Shown piece by piece: positions 1 to 7,796 of a stretch of DNA of 64,000 nt. The translations under genes were made by a program, and so were the position numbers. Location of the stretch: the NCBI GenBank assembly GCA_003963115.1, contig RXJQ01000012.1, forward strand, positions 54,311 to 118,310, in the 5' to 3' direction. The first letter of the stretch is position 1; each line of letters begins with the position of its first letter. The stretch is from Burkholderiales bacterium. Its GTDB lineage: Bacteria > Pseudomonadota > Gammaproteobacteria > Burkholderiales > Burkholderiaceae_C. The notes under the pieces were generated by a model. That model had not been told where the DNA came from, did no database searches, and was given only the letters and a program-made list of their open reading frames with translations.

Positions 1-117
1 TTCGAACTGACGCGCCAGGCCATCGGCTACAAGATGCTGCAACTGCTGGCGCTGCCGCTGGAGAGCATGCCCCGCGACGCCTTGCAACAAGCCTTGCTTG
101 CGATTGCCAAGAGTTGA
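1..117 (+). CDS. C-terminal 38 residues of a probable thioredoxin-type arsenate reductase (partial)
   Basis: The window opens inside this reading frame, which ends in TGA at 115-117. The visible tail has the pattern of the C-terminus of low-molecular-weight-phosphatase arsenate reductases: a helix followed by a short LPL segment and a final ALQ...AI helix. The next gene is an aquaporin of the type found in arsenic operons and begins 5 bases downstream, which supports the reading. Catalytic residues lie outside the window, so the call rests on the tail and the neighbour only. An unrelated helical protein is possible. Confidence 0.45.
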   Translation, partial: FELTRQAIGYKMLQLLALPLESMPRDALQQALLAIAKS

Positions 118-122
118 GCGCC

Positions 123-815
123 ATGAGCAGCGTCAGACACAAACTGCTGGGCGAGCTCATCGGCACCGCCCTGCTGCTGGCCGTGGTCATCGGCTCCGGC
201 ATCATGGCCGAGAAGCTCTCTGGCGGCAATGTGGCCGTGGCCTTGTTGGCCAATACCCTGGCGACGGTAGGCGGCCTCTACATCCTCATCGAGGTGTTTG
301 GCCCCGTCAGTGGCGCCCACTTCAATCCGGCTGTCTCCAGCGTGATGGCCTGGCGTGGGAATCTGCCTCGCGCACTCTGGCTGCCTTATGTGGCTGCGCA
401 ACTGCTGGGCGCCCTGCTCGGCGCCTGGCTGGCTCACAGCATGTTCGACCTGAGCATCCTGCAATGGTCCGGCAAGGTCCGCAGCGGCGCAGGCCAGTGG
501 ATCGCCGAAGCCGTGGCCACGGCGGGGCTCTTGCTGGTGATCCTGCGTGCACCGCCTACACGGGTCGCGCCCATGGTGGCGGCCTATATCGGTGCGGCCT
601 ACTGGTTCACAGCCTCGACCTCCTTTGCCAACCCCGCCGCCGCGTTTGGACGCATGTTCTCCGACACCTTTGCAGGCATTGCGCCGGCCAGCGTGCCCGG
701 CTTCGTCCTCGCTGAACTCGCTGGCGCCGCCATGGGCGTGATGCTGCATGGCTTGCTGGGTGCCCCCTTGCGCGCCCCCCTTCCTGAATCCCCCTATCCA
801 GACGGTCCCCCGTAG
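123..815 (+). CDS. MIP-family aquaporin, arsenic-operon type
   Basis: A 230-residue polytopic inner-membrane channel. It has two NPA boxes, at residues 68-70 (in HFNPAVS) and 170-172 (in FANPAAAFGR), the family hallmark that meets in the pore. The stretch RMFSDTFAGIAP after the second box is typical of aquaporins that travel with arsenic genes and are thought to pass arsenite or organoarsenicals; this substrate is inferred from context. The ATG at 123 is preferred over the TTG at 114, which would overlap the upstream stop. The second NPA is not followed directly by arginine as in water-specific channels. It is probably cotranscribed with the preceding gene. Confidence 0.85.
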   Translation: MSSVRHKLLGELIGTALLLAVVIGSGIMAEKLSGGNVAVALLANTLATVGGLYILIEVFGPVSGAHFNPAVSSVMAWRGNLPRALWLPYVAAQLLGALLGAWLAHSMFDLSILQWSGKVRSGAGQWIAEAVATAGLLLVILRAPPTRVAPMVAAYIGAAYWFTASTSFANPAAAFGRMFSDTFAGIAPASVPGFVLAELAGAAMGVMLHGLLGAPLRAPLPESPYPDGPP

Positions 816-906
816 AAGCCCTGATGCCACGGCGTTCAACGTTCGTCAATATTGTTCTACTACATAACAATTTGCGAACCAAGCTGAACCGCTGGAGGTA
901 CCGTTC

Positions 907-1827
907 ATGTTTTCTTCACGTCTGTCCCGGCTCGCCTGGGGCTGGGGCCTGCTCACGGCCTTGCTGGGCACACCCGCTGCATCGCAAGCCGCCACCGTCA
1001 CATCCAACACCGCGCAAACGCGCTACCCCATCGTCCTGGTCCATGGCTTCATGGGCTTTGACGACATCCTGGGCGTCGACTACTTCTACCAAGTCCCCGA
1101 GGACCTGCGCCGCAATGGCGCCACCGTCTACGTCGCAGCCGTCTCGCAGGTCAACAGCAGCGAGGCACGCGGCGAGCAGTTGCTCAAGCAGATGCAGCAG
1201 TGGGCCGCGCGCGATGGCGTCAAAAAGTTCAACCTGATTGGCCACAGCCAGGGCGGCCCCACGGCGCGCTATGTGGGCGGCGTGGCCCCGCAGATGGTGG
1301 CCAGCATCACCACGGTGGCCAGCCCCTCACGCATGTCCGTGCAGGACGCGGACAACAACATCGCCAAGCTGATCAACAACTACAGCAGCCTCACCTCGGC
1401 CTTCGGCTCCTTCGTGGCCTGGCTATCGGGCAACAGCAAGCTGCCGCAGGACGTCAACGCCGCCAAGAACTTCGCCGATGAGGTCAATGCCTTCGCCACG
1501 CGCTTCCCGGCTGGCGTGCCCTCCACCTACTGCGGGCTCGACGGCAAGGAGTTCGAAGGCGGCATGTACCTCTACTCCGTCACCGGCAACAAGCCCAAGA
1601 CCAATGCCTGGGACATCTCGGACCAGGCCATGGTCGAGTCCAGTGTCCCCAGCGATGGCGCCATCCCCGTGTGCGCAGCCCACTTCGGCAAGGTGCTGCG
1701 CGACGACTATCCCTGGAACCACATCGACGAGATGAACCATGTCTTTGGCCTGATCGGCAAGGGTGCGCCCGACCCCGTGGCCTTCTACCGAACCCAAGCC
1801 AACCGCCTCAAACTCAAAGGACTGTGA
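907..1827 (+). CDS. Secreted triacylglycerol lipase, family I (LipA-like), copy 1
   Basis: A 306-residue protein with a Sec signal peptide of about 28 residues. It carries the family I lipase core: HGF oxyanion loop near residue 46, nucleophile Ser114 in GHSQGG, Asp250 and His272 in the NH-x-DE-x-NH motif that also supplies a calcium ligand. Cys209 and Cys256 match the family disulfide. It should hydrolyse acylglycerols outside the cell. Copy 2 follows with only 2 bases between stop and start, so the two form one operon. No lipase-specific foldase gene is seen, although relatives of this family usually need one. Where relatives read SPH after strand 6 this copy reads SPSR. Confidence 0.9.
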   Translation: MFSSRLSRLAWGWGLLTALLGTPAASQAATVTSNTAQTRYPIVLVHGFMGFDDILGVDYFYQVPEDLRRNGATVYVAAVSQVNSSEARGEQLLKQMQQWAARDGVKKFNLIGHSQGGPTARYVGGVAPQMVASITTVASPSRMSVQDADNNIAKLINNYSSLTSAFGSFVAWLSGNSKLPQDVNAAKNFADEVNAFATRFPAGVPSTYCGLDGKEFEGGMYLYSVTGNKPKTNAWDISDQAMVESSVPSDGAIPVCAAHFGKVLRDDYPWNHIDEMNHVFGLIGKGAPDPVAFYRTQANRLKLKGL

Positions 1828-1829
1828 TC

Positions 1830-2741
1830 ATGTACAAGCGCCTCCTCACCTTGGCTGTCCTCGTCGGCAGCGCCCTGATCAATACCGCCTGCTATGCCGC
1901 AGCCAGCACAACCGCAGCAACGAAGTACCCCATTGTGCTCGTGCACGGCATGGCCGGCTTTGATTCAATCATGGGCATCGACTACTTCTACCAGGTGCCC
2001 GCCGAGCTGCGCAAGAACGGCGCCACCGTGTACGTGGCCTCCATGTCGTCCTTCAATGACAACGATGTGCGTGGCGAACAGCTGCTCAAGCAGATGAAGG
2101 CCTGGGCCGCGGCCAAGGGCTACACCAAGTTCAACATCATCGCGCACAGCCAGGGCGGCCCCACGGCCCGCTATGTGCAAGGCGTGGCCCCTGACATGGT
2201 CGCCAGCATCACCTCGGTCGGCTCGCCGCACGACCTCACGGCCATGCAGGGCAGCAATGCCCTGGGCGACCTGCTGACCAACTACAGCAAGGTGGTGGCC
2301 GCATTTGGCAGCGTGATCGGCTGGGCCTCGGGCAGCTCCAACCTGCCGCAAGACCCGGTTGCGCTGCAAGCCTGGGCAGCCAACACGGCAGCCTTCAATG
2401 CGCGCTTCCCGGCCGGCAAGCCCACCACGTACTGCGGCGAAGGTGCCGAGAAGGTCGGCAACACCTACTTCTATTCGGTCACCGGCAACCAGCCCGCCAC
2501 CAACAGCTGGGACATCTCGGATGCCATCTTGAAGCAGGCTGCTGCCTCGACACCGGGCGTGGCCACCGACGGCCTGGTGCCTGTGTGCGCCGCGCACTGG
2601 GGCAAGGTGCTGCGTGACGACTACCCCTGGAACCACCTCGACGAGATCAACCACGTGCTGGGCCTGATCGGCAAAGGCGCACCCGACCCCGTGGCCTTTT
2701 ACGTGCAGCAGGCCAGCCGCCTCAAGCTCAAAGGGCTGTGA
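1830..2741 (+). CDS. Secreted triacylglycerol lipase, family I, copy 2
   Basis: A 303-residue paralogue of the preceding lipase with near-identical blocks throughout, clearly a tandem duplication that later diverged. The ATG at 1830 follows the upstream TGA by two bases. The signal peptide ends near residue 25; the LINTAC run is not a good lipobox because Asn sits at -3. Nucleophile Ser107 lies in AHSQGG rather than GHSQGG, an AxSxG elbow as in small Bacillus lipases. Asp247, His269 and the Cys202/Cys253 pair are kept. This copy retains the SPH motif that copy 1 has lost. A hairpin at 2764-2788 follows and may end the transcript. Confidence 0.9.
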   Translation: MYKRLLTLAVLVGSALINTACYAAASTTAATKYPIVLVHGMAGFDSIMGIDYFYQVPAELRKNGATVYVASMSSFNDNDVRGEQLLKQMKAWAAAKGYTKFNIIAHSQGGPTARYVQGVAPDMVASITSVGSPHDLTAMQGSNALGDLLTNYSKVVAAFGSVIGWASGSSNLPQDPVALQAWAANTAAFNARFPAGKPTTYCGEGAEKVGNTYFYSVTGNQPATNSWDISDAILKQAAASTPGVATDGLVPVCAAHWGKVLRDDYPWNHLDEINHVLGLIGKGAPDPVAFYVQQASRLKLKGL

Positions 2742-2763
2742 CGCCAAAACGACCCAGGTTTGC

Positions 2764-2788
2764 CCAGGCCCGGAATCAGGGGGCCTGG
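2764..2788 (+). terminator. GC-rich hairpin after the lipase pair
   Basis: Perfect 8-base arms, CCAGGCCC at 2764-2771 and GGGCCTGG at 2781-2788, lie 22 bases after the lipase stop. No T tract follows, so it may be a weak or processing hairpin rather than a strong intrinsic terminator. It sits before the PETase-like gene, which may therefore have its own promoter in 2789-2846. Confidence 0.45.
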
Positions 2789-2846
2789 CTCGATGATCGG
2801 TGGAAACACCCGTTCTGACTTGAGGACGTCTCCCTAGAGTCAGCGC

Positions 2847-3728
2847 ATGAGACTTCTTCCCCGATTCCTCACGGGCTTGAGCCTGAGCCTGGCCGCGCTG
2901 TTGCTGCCCCACGGTGCCGCACTGGCGGCGGGCTATGAGCGTGGCCCGGCCCCCACCGCCGCATCGCTGGAGGCCGCCGGCCCCTTCACCGTGGACAGCT
3001 TCCAGATCGGCCGCGCCGTTGCCAAGGCATATGGTTACGGCGGCGCCACCGTGTACTTTCCCAAGGCCAGCGGCCAGACCTTCGGCATCGTCTCGCTGAC
3101 ACCGGGCTTCCTGGGCTTCCAGGCGGTCTATGCGCCCTTGGCCGAGCGCGTCGCCTCGCATGGCTTCGTGGTGATCAACCTCGACACCAACACCGTCTTC
3201 GACCAGCCCGATCTGCGTGCCCGCGAAATGGCCGGCGCCATCAAGCAGGTCATCGACTTGGTCAAGACCAGCAAGACACCGTTTGCCGCAAGCGTCGACA
3301 CCACGCGCCGCGCCGTCATGGGTCACTCGATGGGCGGCGGTGGCACGCTGGCCGCAGCCGTGGCGGACGGCACCTTCAAGGCCGCCGTGCCCATCGCCCC
3401 CTGGCACACCACGCGCAGCTTCACCGCAGACACCGTGCCGACACTGATCGTGGCGTGCGAGAAAGACCTGATCGCGCCCAACAATCTGGGCTCCGATGTG
3501 TACTACGCCAGCCTGAGCCCCACGCTGCCACGCGGCGAGATCGAGGTCAAAGGCGCGGACCACCTGTGCCCCCTGTCACTGGCCAAAGCCGCCTACCGCG
3601 ACACGGTCGCCAAGTCGGCCATTGCCTGGCTCAAGCGCTTCCTCGACGAGGACATGCGCTATGACGCCCTGGTCAAGGGCGGCATCAACGACGGCGACTA
3701 CAGCCGCTTCGACGTCAAGGGCTTTTGA
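2847..3728 (+). CDS. PETase-like cutinase / polyester hydrolase (secreted)
   Basis: A 293-residue alpha/beta hydrolase with a signal peptide of about 28 residues. The mature start (GYERGPAPTAASLEAAGPFTV) follows the Ideonella sakaiensis PETase and actinobacterial cutinase pattern closely. Nucleophile Ser161 sits in GHSMGGGG (PETase has GWSMGGGG), with Asp207 in ACEKDLIAP and His239 in GADHLCP. Trp186 and Met162 correspond to aromatic-binding residues of PETase; Phe88 takes the place of its oxyanion Tyr. Cys204 and Cys241 match the active-site disulfide pair characteristic of PETase, but the second, C-terminal pair is absent. It should cleave ester bonds in cutin-like or synthetic polyesters. 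The 3' end overlaps the convergent AraC gene by 14 bases. Confidence 0.88.
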   Translation: MRLLPRFLTGLSLSLAALLLPHGAALAAGYERGPAPTAASLEAAGPFTVDSFQIGRAVAKAYGYGGATVYFPKASGQTFGIVSLTPGFLGFQAVYAPLAERVASHGFVVINLDTNTVFDQPDLRAREMAGAIKQVIDLVKTSKTPFAASVDTTRRAVMGHSMGGGGTLAAAVADGTFKAAVPIAPWHTTRSFTADTVPTLIVACEKDLIAPNNLGSDVYYASLSPTLPRGEIEVKGADHLCPLSLAKAAYRDTVAKSAIAWLKRFLDEDMRYDALVKGGINDGDYSRFDVKGF

Positions 3729-4587
3729 ACTGGTTCAACCAGGCCCGAGGAGACAAGCCCACGCGCTGCGTGAACACACGCGACAAGGCCGATGGATTGG
3801 CATAGCCCAGCTCATCGGCGACCTGCTTGAGCGAGCGGCCCTGGCGCAGCAGCGATTGCGCCAGGCTGAGCCGCCATTGGATGAGGTAGTCAGCGGGGGT
3901 GTCGCCCACCTCCTGCTTGAACAGGGCGGCGAAGGCACTGCGTGACATGCCCGCGCGCTCGGCCATGGCCTGCAGGCTCCAGTTCAAGCCCGGCTGCTCC
4001 TGCATGGCCACCAAGGCCTTGGCCAGACGCGGTTCAGACAGGCCATGCAGCAAACCTTGCGTGATGCCGCCCTCTTGCGGCTGATCGAGCAACCAGCGCA
4101 GCAACTGCAGCAGCAAGACCTCGAACAGCCGATCAGCCAGCAGGCGCTGGCCGCAGCGCACATGCTCCGCTTCAGCGAACAAGAGGGACAAGGTCTGCGC
4201 CACGGTGTCGACACGGCTCAAGGGCAGCGCGATCAAAGGCGGCAAGGCCCTTGCCAGCGGGTGCATGTCGCCGCCATCGAAAGCCAGCGTTGCACACACG
4301 AAATCAGAGCCCTCGCGCGGTGCGTTGTGGAAGTCATGCGCCAAAGGACGCGGGTAAAACAGCAGGCTGGGCTCGGCCACCTCCAGCTTGCGCGGCGCCC
4401 CACCGCGGGCCTTGTGGGTCACCGTCATCGCGCCATCGCGCATCACATGCAGAAAGCCCAGGCCGGGTTGGGCCGCGAAGTGCGTCACCCCGCACAAGGG
4501 GCCGTTGTGGAACATGTGTGCGCGCACGCTGAAGCGCTCCAGCAGCGAGGAGAGCCTGTCCAGGCCGGGCGAAGCAGGTTCGGTCAT
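3715..4587 (-). CDS. AraC-family transcriptional regulator (cupin_6 type)
   Basis: A 290-residue regulator. The N-terminal half is a cupin-like sensing domain (residues about 10-185), and the C-terminal 100 residues hold two helix-turn-helix units ending in the AraC signature (ADELGYANPSALSRVFTQRVGLSP). The start at 4587 (MTEPASPG) is chosen because it begins the cupin domain; an in-frame ATG at 4707 would add 40 residues without family likeness and run into the neighbour's operator. It is divergent from the AhpD-like gene, and matching inverted sites lie between them, so it probably controls that gene and itself. AraC regulators of this subfamily are often paired with AhpD/CMD genes. Confidence 0.88.
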   Translation of the reverse strand: MTEPASPGLDRLSSLLERFSVRAHMFHNGPLCGVTHFAAQPGLGFLHVMRDGAMTVTHKARGGAPRKLEVAEPSLLFYPRPLAHDFHNAPREGSDFVCATLAFDGGDMHPLARALPPLIALPLSRVDTVAQTLSLLFAEAEHVRCGQRLLADRLFEVLLLQLLRWLLDQPQEGGITQGLLHGLSEPRLAKALVAMQEQPGLNWSLQAMAERAGMSRSAFAALFKQEVGDTPADYLIQWRLSLAQSLLRQGRSLKQVADELGYANPSALSRVFTQRVGLSPRAWLNQFKSP

Positions 4588-4619
4588 GGGCACGCATCCA
4601 CGAACGCAGCCATGGACGA

Positions 4620-4723
4620 TTGGGTTGATTTGATGGATGAAAAGCAGCCAATGGTATCGCCAATCGCGGAACACTGGCCTCACACGACGACACGCCGCCG
4701 TGTTCATTCATCCAAATACCCAA
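4620..4723. promoter_or_regulatory. Inverted-repeat operator between araC-type regulator and AhpD-like gene
   Basis: The segment at 4620-4641 (TTGGGTTGATTTGATGGATG and on) recurs inverted at 4702-4723, where the complementary strand reads TTGGGTATTTGGATGAATGA. The two arms flank the centre of the divergent promoter region, the geometry expected for AraC-type half sites serving both genes. The shorter direct repeat GCCAAT at 4647 and 4659 lies between the arms. Binding is inferred, not shown. Confidence 0.5.
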
Positions 4724-4745
4724 CAGACTGAAAGGCGTCATCACC

Positions 4746-5294
4746 ATGTCCCGCATCCCTCTCCTCACCATCGAACAAGCCCCCGCCGACAGCCAGCCCG
4801 TGCTGCGTCAGGTCCACCAGGCCTTTGGCGGCGCCACGCCGAACATGTTCAAGGCCGTGTCCAACTCGCCGGCCGCGCTGGGCAGCATGTGGGCCGCCTT
4901 TGGCGCCTTGGGCCAAGGCCGCATCGGCGCGCAACTGGGCGAGCAGATCGCGGTGGCCGTGGCCGACCGCAATGCCTGCGAATACTGCCTGGCCGCGCAC
5001 ACCGCGCTGGGCCGCAAGGCAGGCTTGTCGTCTGACGTCCTGCGCGCCGCCCAACAAGGTGAAGCGAGCGACCCGCGCACGGCCGCCGCCTTGCACTTCG
5101 CGCTCAAGCTGGTGAACGACCGCGGCCAGGTCAGCGACGCCGACGTGCAGGCCCTGCGCGCCGTGGGCTTTGACGATGGCCACATCGTCGAGATCCTGGC
5201 GCACGTGGCGCTCAACCTGTTCACCAACTATGTGAACGTGGCCTTCGAGGTGCCGGTGGACTTCCCGGCCGTGCCGCTGTCGCACCGGGCTTGA
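4746..5294 (+). CDS. Carboxymuconolactone decarboxylase / AhpD-like protein
   Basis: A 182-residue cytoplasmic all-helical protein of the CMD/AhpD superfamily. The redox centre is visible as Cys78-Glu-Tyr-Cys81 followed by His85, which is the CxxC-xxx-H arrangement of AhpD alkylhydroperoxidases rather than of true carboxymuconolactone decarboxylases. It may detoxify peroxides or electrophiles; no substrate can be read from the sequence. It starts 158 bases from the divergent AraC regulator, its likely controller. It converges on the displaced glnS end that begins at 5301. Confidence 0.88.
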   Translation: MSRIPLLTIEQAPADSQPVLRQVHQAFGGATPNMFKAVSNSPAALGSMWAAFGALGQGRIGAQLGEQIAVAVADRNACEYCLAAHTALGRKAGLSSDVLRAAQQGEASDPRTAAALHFALKLVNDRGQVSDADVQALRAVGFDDGHIVEILAHVALNLFTNYVNVAFEVPVDFPAVPLSHRA

Positions 5295-5300
5295 TCGCGC

Positions 5301-5420
5301 TTACTTCGCCCATTTTCCGTCTTTCAGCCCGGTGATCTTGTTGAAAACAGGGTTGCCGGGTTGGTAGTCACAGCAATCGGCTACGAAGTAGCCAAAGCGC
5401 TCGAACCGGAACCTTTGATT
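5301..5420 (-). pseudogene. Displaced native 3' end of glnS (35+4 codons and stop)
   Basis: Read on the minus strand, this segment encodes the GlnRS C-terminus from NQRFRFERFGYF to ITGLKDGKWAK and a TAA stop at 5301-5303. It aligns with residues 564-598 of the functional fusion gene (27 of 35 residues identical), which lies 2,376 bases further along. It has no start codon or upstream coding sequence of its own. It is best explained as the original end of glnS pushed aside by an insertion that brought a replacement C-terminus. It marks one boundary of the insertion to within a few bases. Confidence 0.85.
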
Positions 5421-7796
5421 TCATACGAGTCAAGAAATTCAGAGCCTCTGAAACAATTGACATCGACAACAAGGCATGAATCTCCAGGAATGCGATGTAG
5501 ACGGAAGGGGGTACCAAGCAACGAGTAAATACACCACCTGTTAACACACTTCGCGCTTCAAACACACTCAAAAGAGGCTTTTGTGTCGCCCAACAAAATC
5601 CCCCAAGAAATTACTAAGCGCCTCATTTAACTTTGGCAGCTTTAACTGACCCCATACAAGCCCACATTGGTTTGCTTTCGTGCCAGAAACAACGTACAAG
5701 GGCCCTCGCTCGTCCAACAAGCCTTTTTCTATCATAAACGCCAACAGCGCCCTGCGCAATTCATCGTCCCCTACGACAACATTATCAATTAGCTGCTTAT
5801 GACGAGCCAAGTCGTCCTTTTTATCCTTTCTGAACCATCTAAGAATACGCATCAACTCCACTAAGGCCATTTGAACAGCCTTACCGCCCAAAGTGCTATT
5901 CCCTTCAATCAGCCCAGACACCAAGTATTTCGACCATGGGTAGGATAGATCAGCGTCACCTTGGACAACGAAAGCATCTAAGCCACGACCACTGAGCGTG
6001 AAGGCATGGTCAAAAATTACAATGCCCCCCTTCACCGAAATCGACACACCGCGCACGCTTGATTCCCGAACAAACATTGCAGAGGATTGCACCCGAAGAG
6101 AATTGCAGCGAATATCAGAATTAGATATATCACACGGTCGACCTGCAACTCCAATCGACACATCCCCATCGGAAGTCACGCTTATGTTTCTGATGGGCTG
6201 ATTCAATATAACTCCACGCCCGCCCGCAACAAGTCCAAATCTACTTATCTCAACGCGATCACCAAGACTTCCCACTAGAACCAAAACACCTTCGCCCCGT
6301 TTAATTCGAATCGCAGCAGCACTTTCCCATCCAAACAACCTGGCAGAGGAGAACGAATCAATCACATGACCAACATGCTCCGCATTAACGGCGCGATCCT
6401 TCAAGAACTTGTAGAGTAATGGTGTAGGAACAATACCCCGACGCCGTAAGTCTGCATCAGCAAAATCGGCGAAAAGCGCCCCCTGCAAAGCCCACGCATA
6501 CAGATAATCCCTAAAAGCAGGACCTGCATATGAGTTGCCCCTTGCAAATGGATGCATATCGAAGAACTCTCCAAGAGCATCACTGTAGGCTTGCCCAACC
6601 GTAGGAGGCATCTTCTTTACGGCTTCAGGGACATCAAACGCACCAGAGTCAAAGAACTTCGCGCAGAGTCTAGCAAGTTGCTCTGACGGGGCGTACATAG
6701 CATCCCAGTCAATATTAGGAACCGCGGAGATACCAGGCCTTTCCTTCACCCTACGAACAAACTTTCCCTGTTCACGGACAAGCAGTTCGCTAAATACGCG
6801 GTCCAGAAAATCGATATCCTTCCCCTTTGCAGCCCATGCTGGCCCCTCGAGAGCTTCCACCAATCTAACAGGATTAGTCTCGTCACGAATCAGCGCAATA
6901 ACGGACTGTAAAACAGGAGCATAGCCCATGAACGATCTGAAAGCCGCATCAGACCAACGACTCTCAAAGGAAAGCCCCAGAATCGATGCAAACGCTCGCT
7001 CAATCCCTGCAAAAATTTGCCCACGGACCGAAGGGGTTGCCACACCTTCTTTGGATTTCTCAACGAACTCCCTAGATTTAGAGGCATCAAAAAATGATAT
7101 CTCGTAGTATGGCACCTTTGCACGCAAGGAGTTGGATGAGGCCAAGTAACTTGCCAAGAAATCTGCGGACTCTGTCCGCGCAAGCAAGACAACACAAGGA
7201 CGAGTTACGTTCTTGACGCGATCAACGACCTCATCCAAGAAACCCTCGATCCGCTCCAACCCCTCACGAATCTCCGCCTCATCAAATGCATCAATAACAA
7301 TTGTTGCATCGCCAGAGCCAACGCTCCTCACTACGGCACTAAATGCCTCATCGCCGAAAGCATTCGTGAACGCCCCAGAAAATGTATAGTCCCCGATTCG
7401 CTGATTTGCAAGATTCCAATATATTGCACGTCGCGCTTGAGAAATATACCTACCGAGGGCCGTTTTACCGACAGCACCTGGAGCACTCACGATTACAATC
7501 GGACTTACTTCAGAACCTGAGTCTTTGACCCTCAGTTTCGGCTCCACATAAAAATCTGACTCCGCAACTACCTCAATTGCGGGATTTCTATTATCCCGAA
7601 GAGGGGGCAATTTACTTACTGGCAGCTTACCGATGAGTTTGGACAAATCAAGCTCATCAGTTGCTAAAGAGCTCGGTTTAACCGTACTCCACCCATCCTT
7701 CAGACCAGTGATCATATTAAACACGGGCTTGCCGGGTGCGTGGTCCTTACAGTCTGCCACGAAGTAGCCAAAACGCTCGAACTGGAATTTCTGATC
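5421..7796. mobile_element. Insertion in the 3' end of glnS carrying an NTPase gene
   Basis: The segment lies between the displaced glnS end (5301-5420) and the end of host-like glnS sequence near 7796. It is visibly richer in A and T than its flanks and uses codons such as TTA, ATA and AAT that neighbours avoid. It carries a replacement GlnRS C-terminus (7692-7796), an in-frame NTPase, and about 150 noncoding bases with a palindrome at 5438-5452. No integrase or transposase is encoded, so it may have moved in trans, by homologous recombination between glnS copies, or have lost its recombinase. The two glnS ends share 14 identical bases (ACGAAGTAGCCAAA) as a possible crossover core. Confidence 0.6.
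5438..5452. repeat. 15-base perfect palindrome in the noncoding end of the glnS insertion
   Basis: TTCAGAG-C-CTCTGAA lies 17 bases inside the boundary with the displaced glnS end. It could be a recombinase-binding site, a terminator stem or chance. A second palindrome, TGTTAACA, lies at 5539-5546 in the same noncoding strip. Confidence 0.4.

Noticed and set aside
1830..1900. Lipoprotein signal on the second lipase
   Set aside because: The cysteine at residue 21 is preceded by N-T-A; a lipobox needs a hydrophobic residue at -3.
1965..3563. A 532-codon open frame on the minus strand across the second lipase and the cutinase
   Set aside because: It spans two real genes and their intergenic hairpin and has no family likeness.
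5368..5571. A 67-codon minus-strand frame downstream of the NTPase
   Set aside because: It crosses the insertion noncoding strip and the displaced glnS tail in the wrong frame; the glnS reading explains the sequence better.
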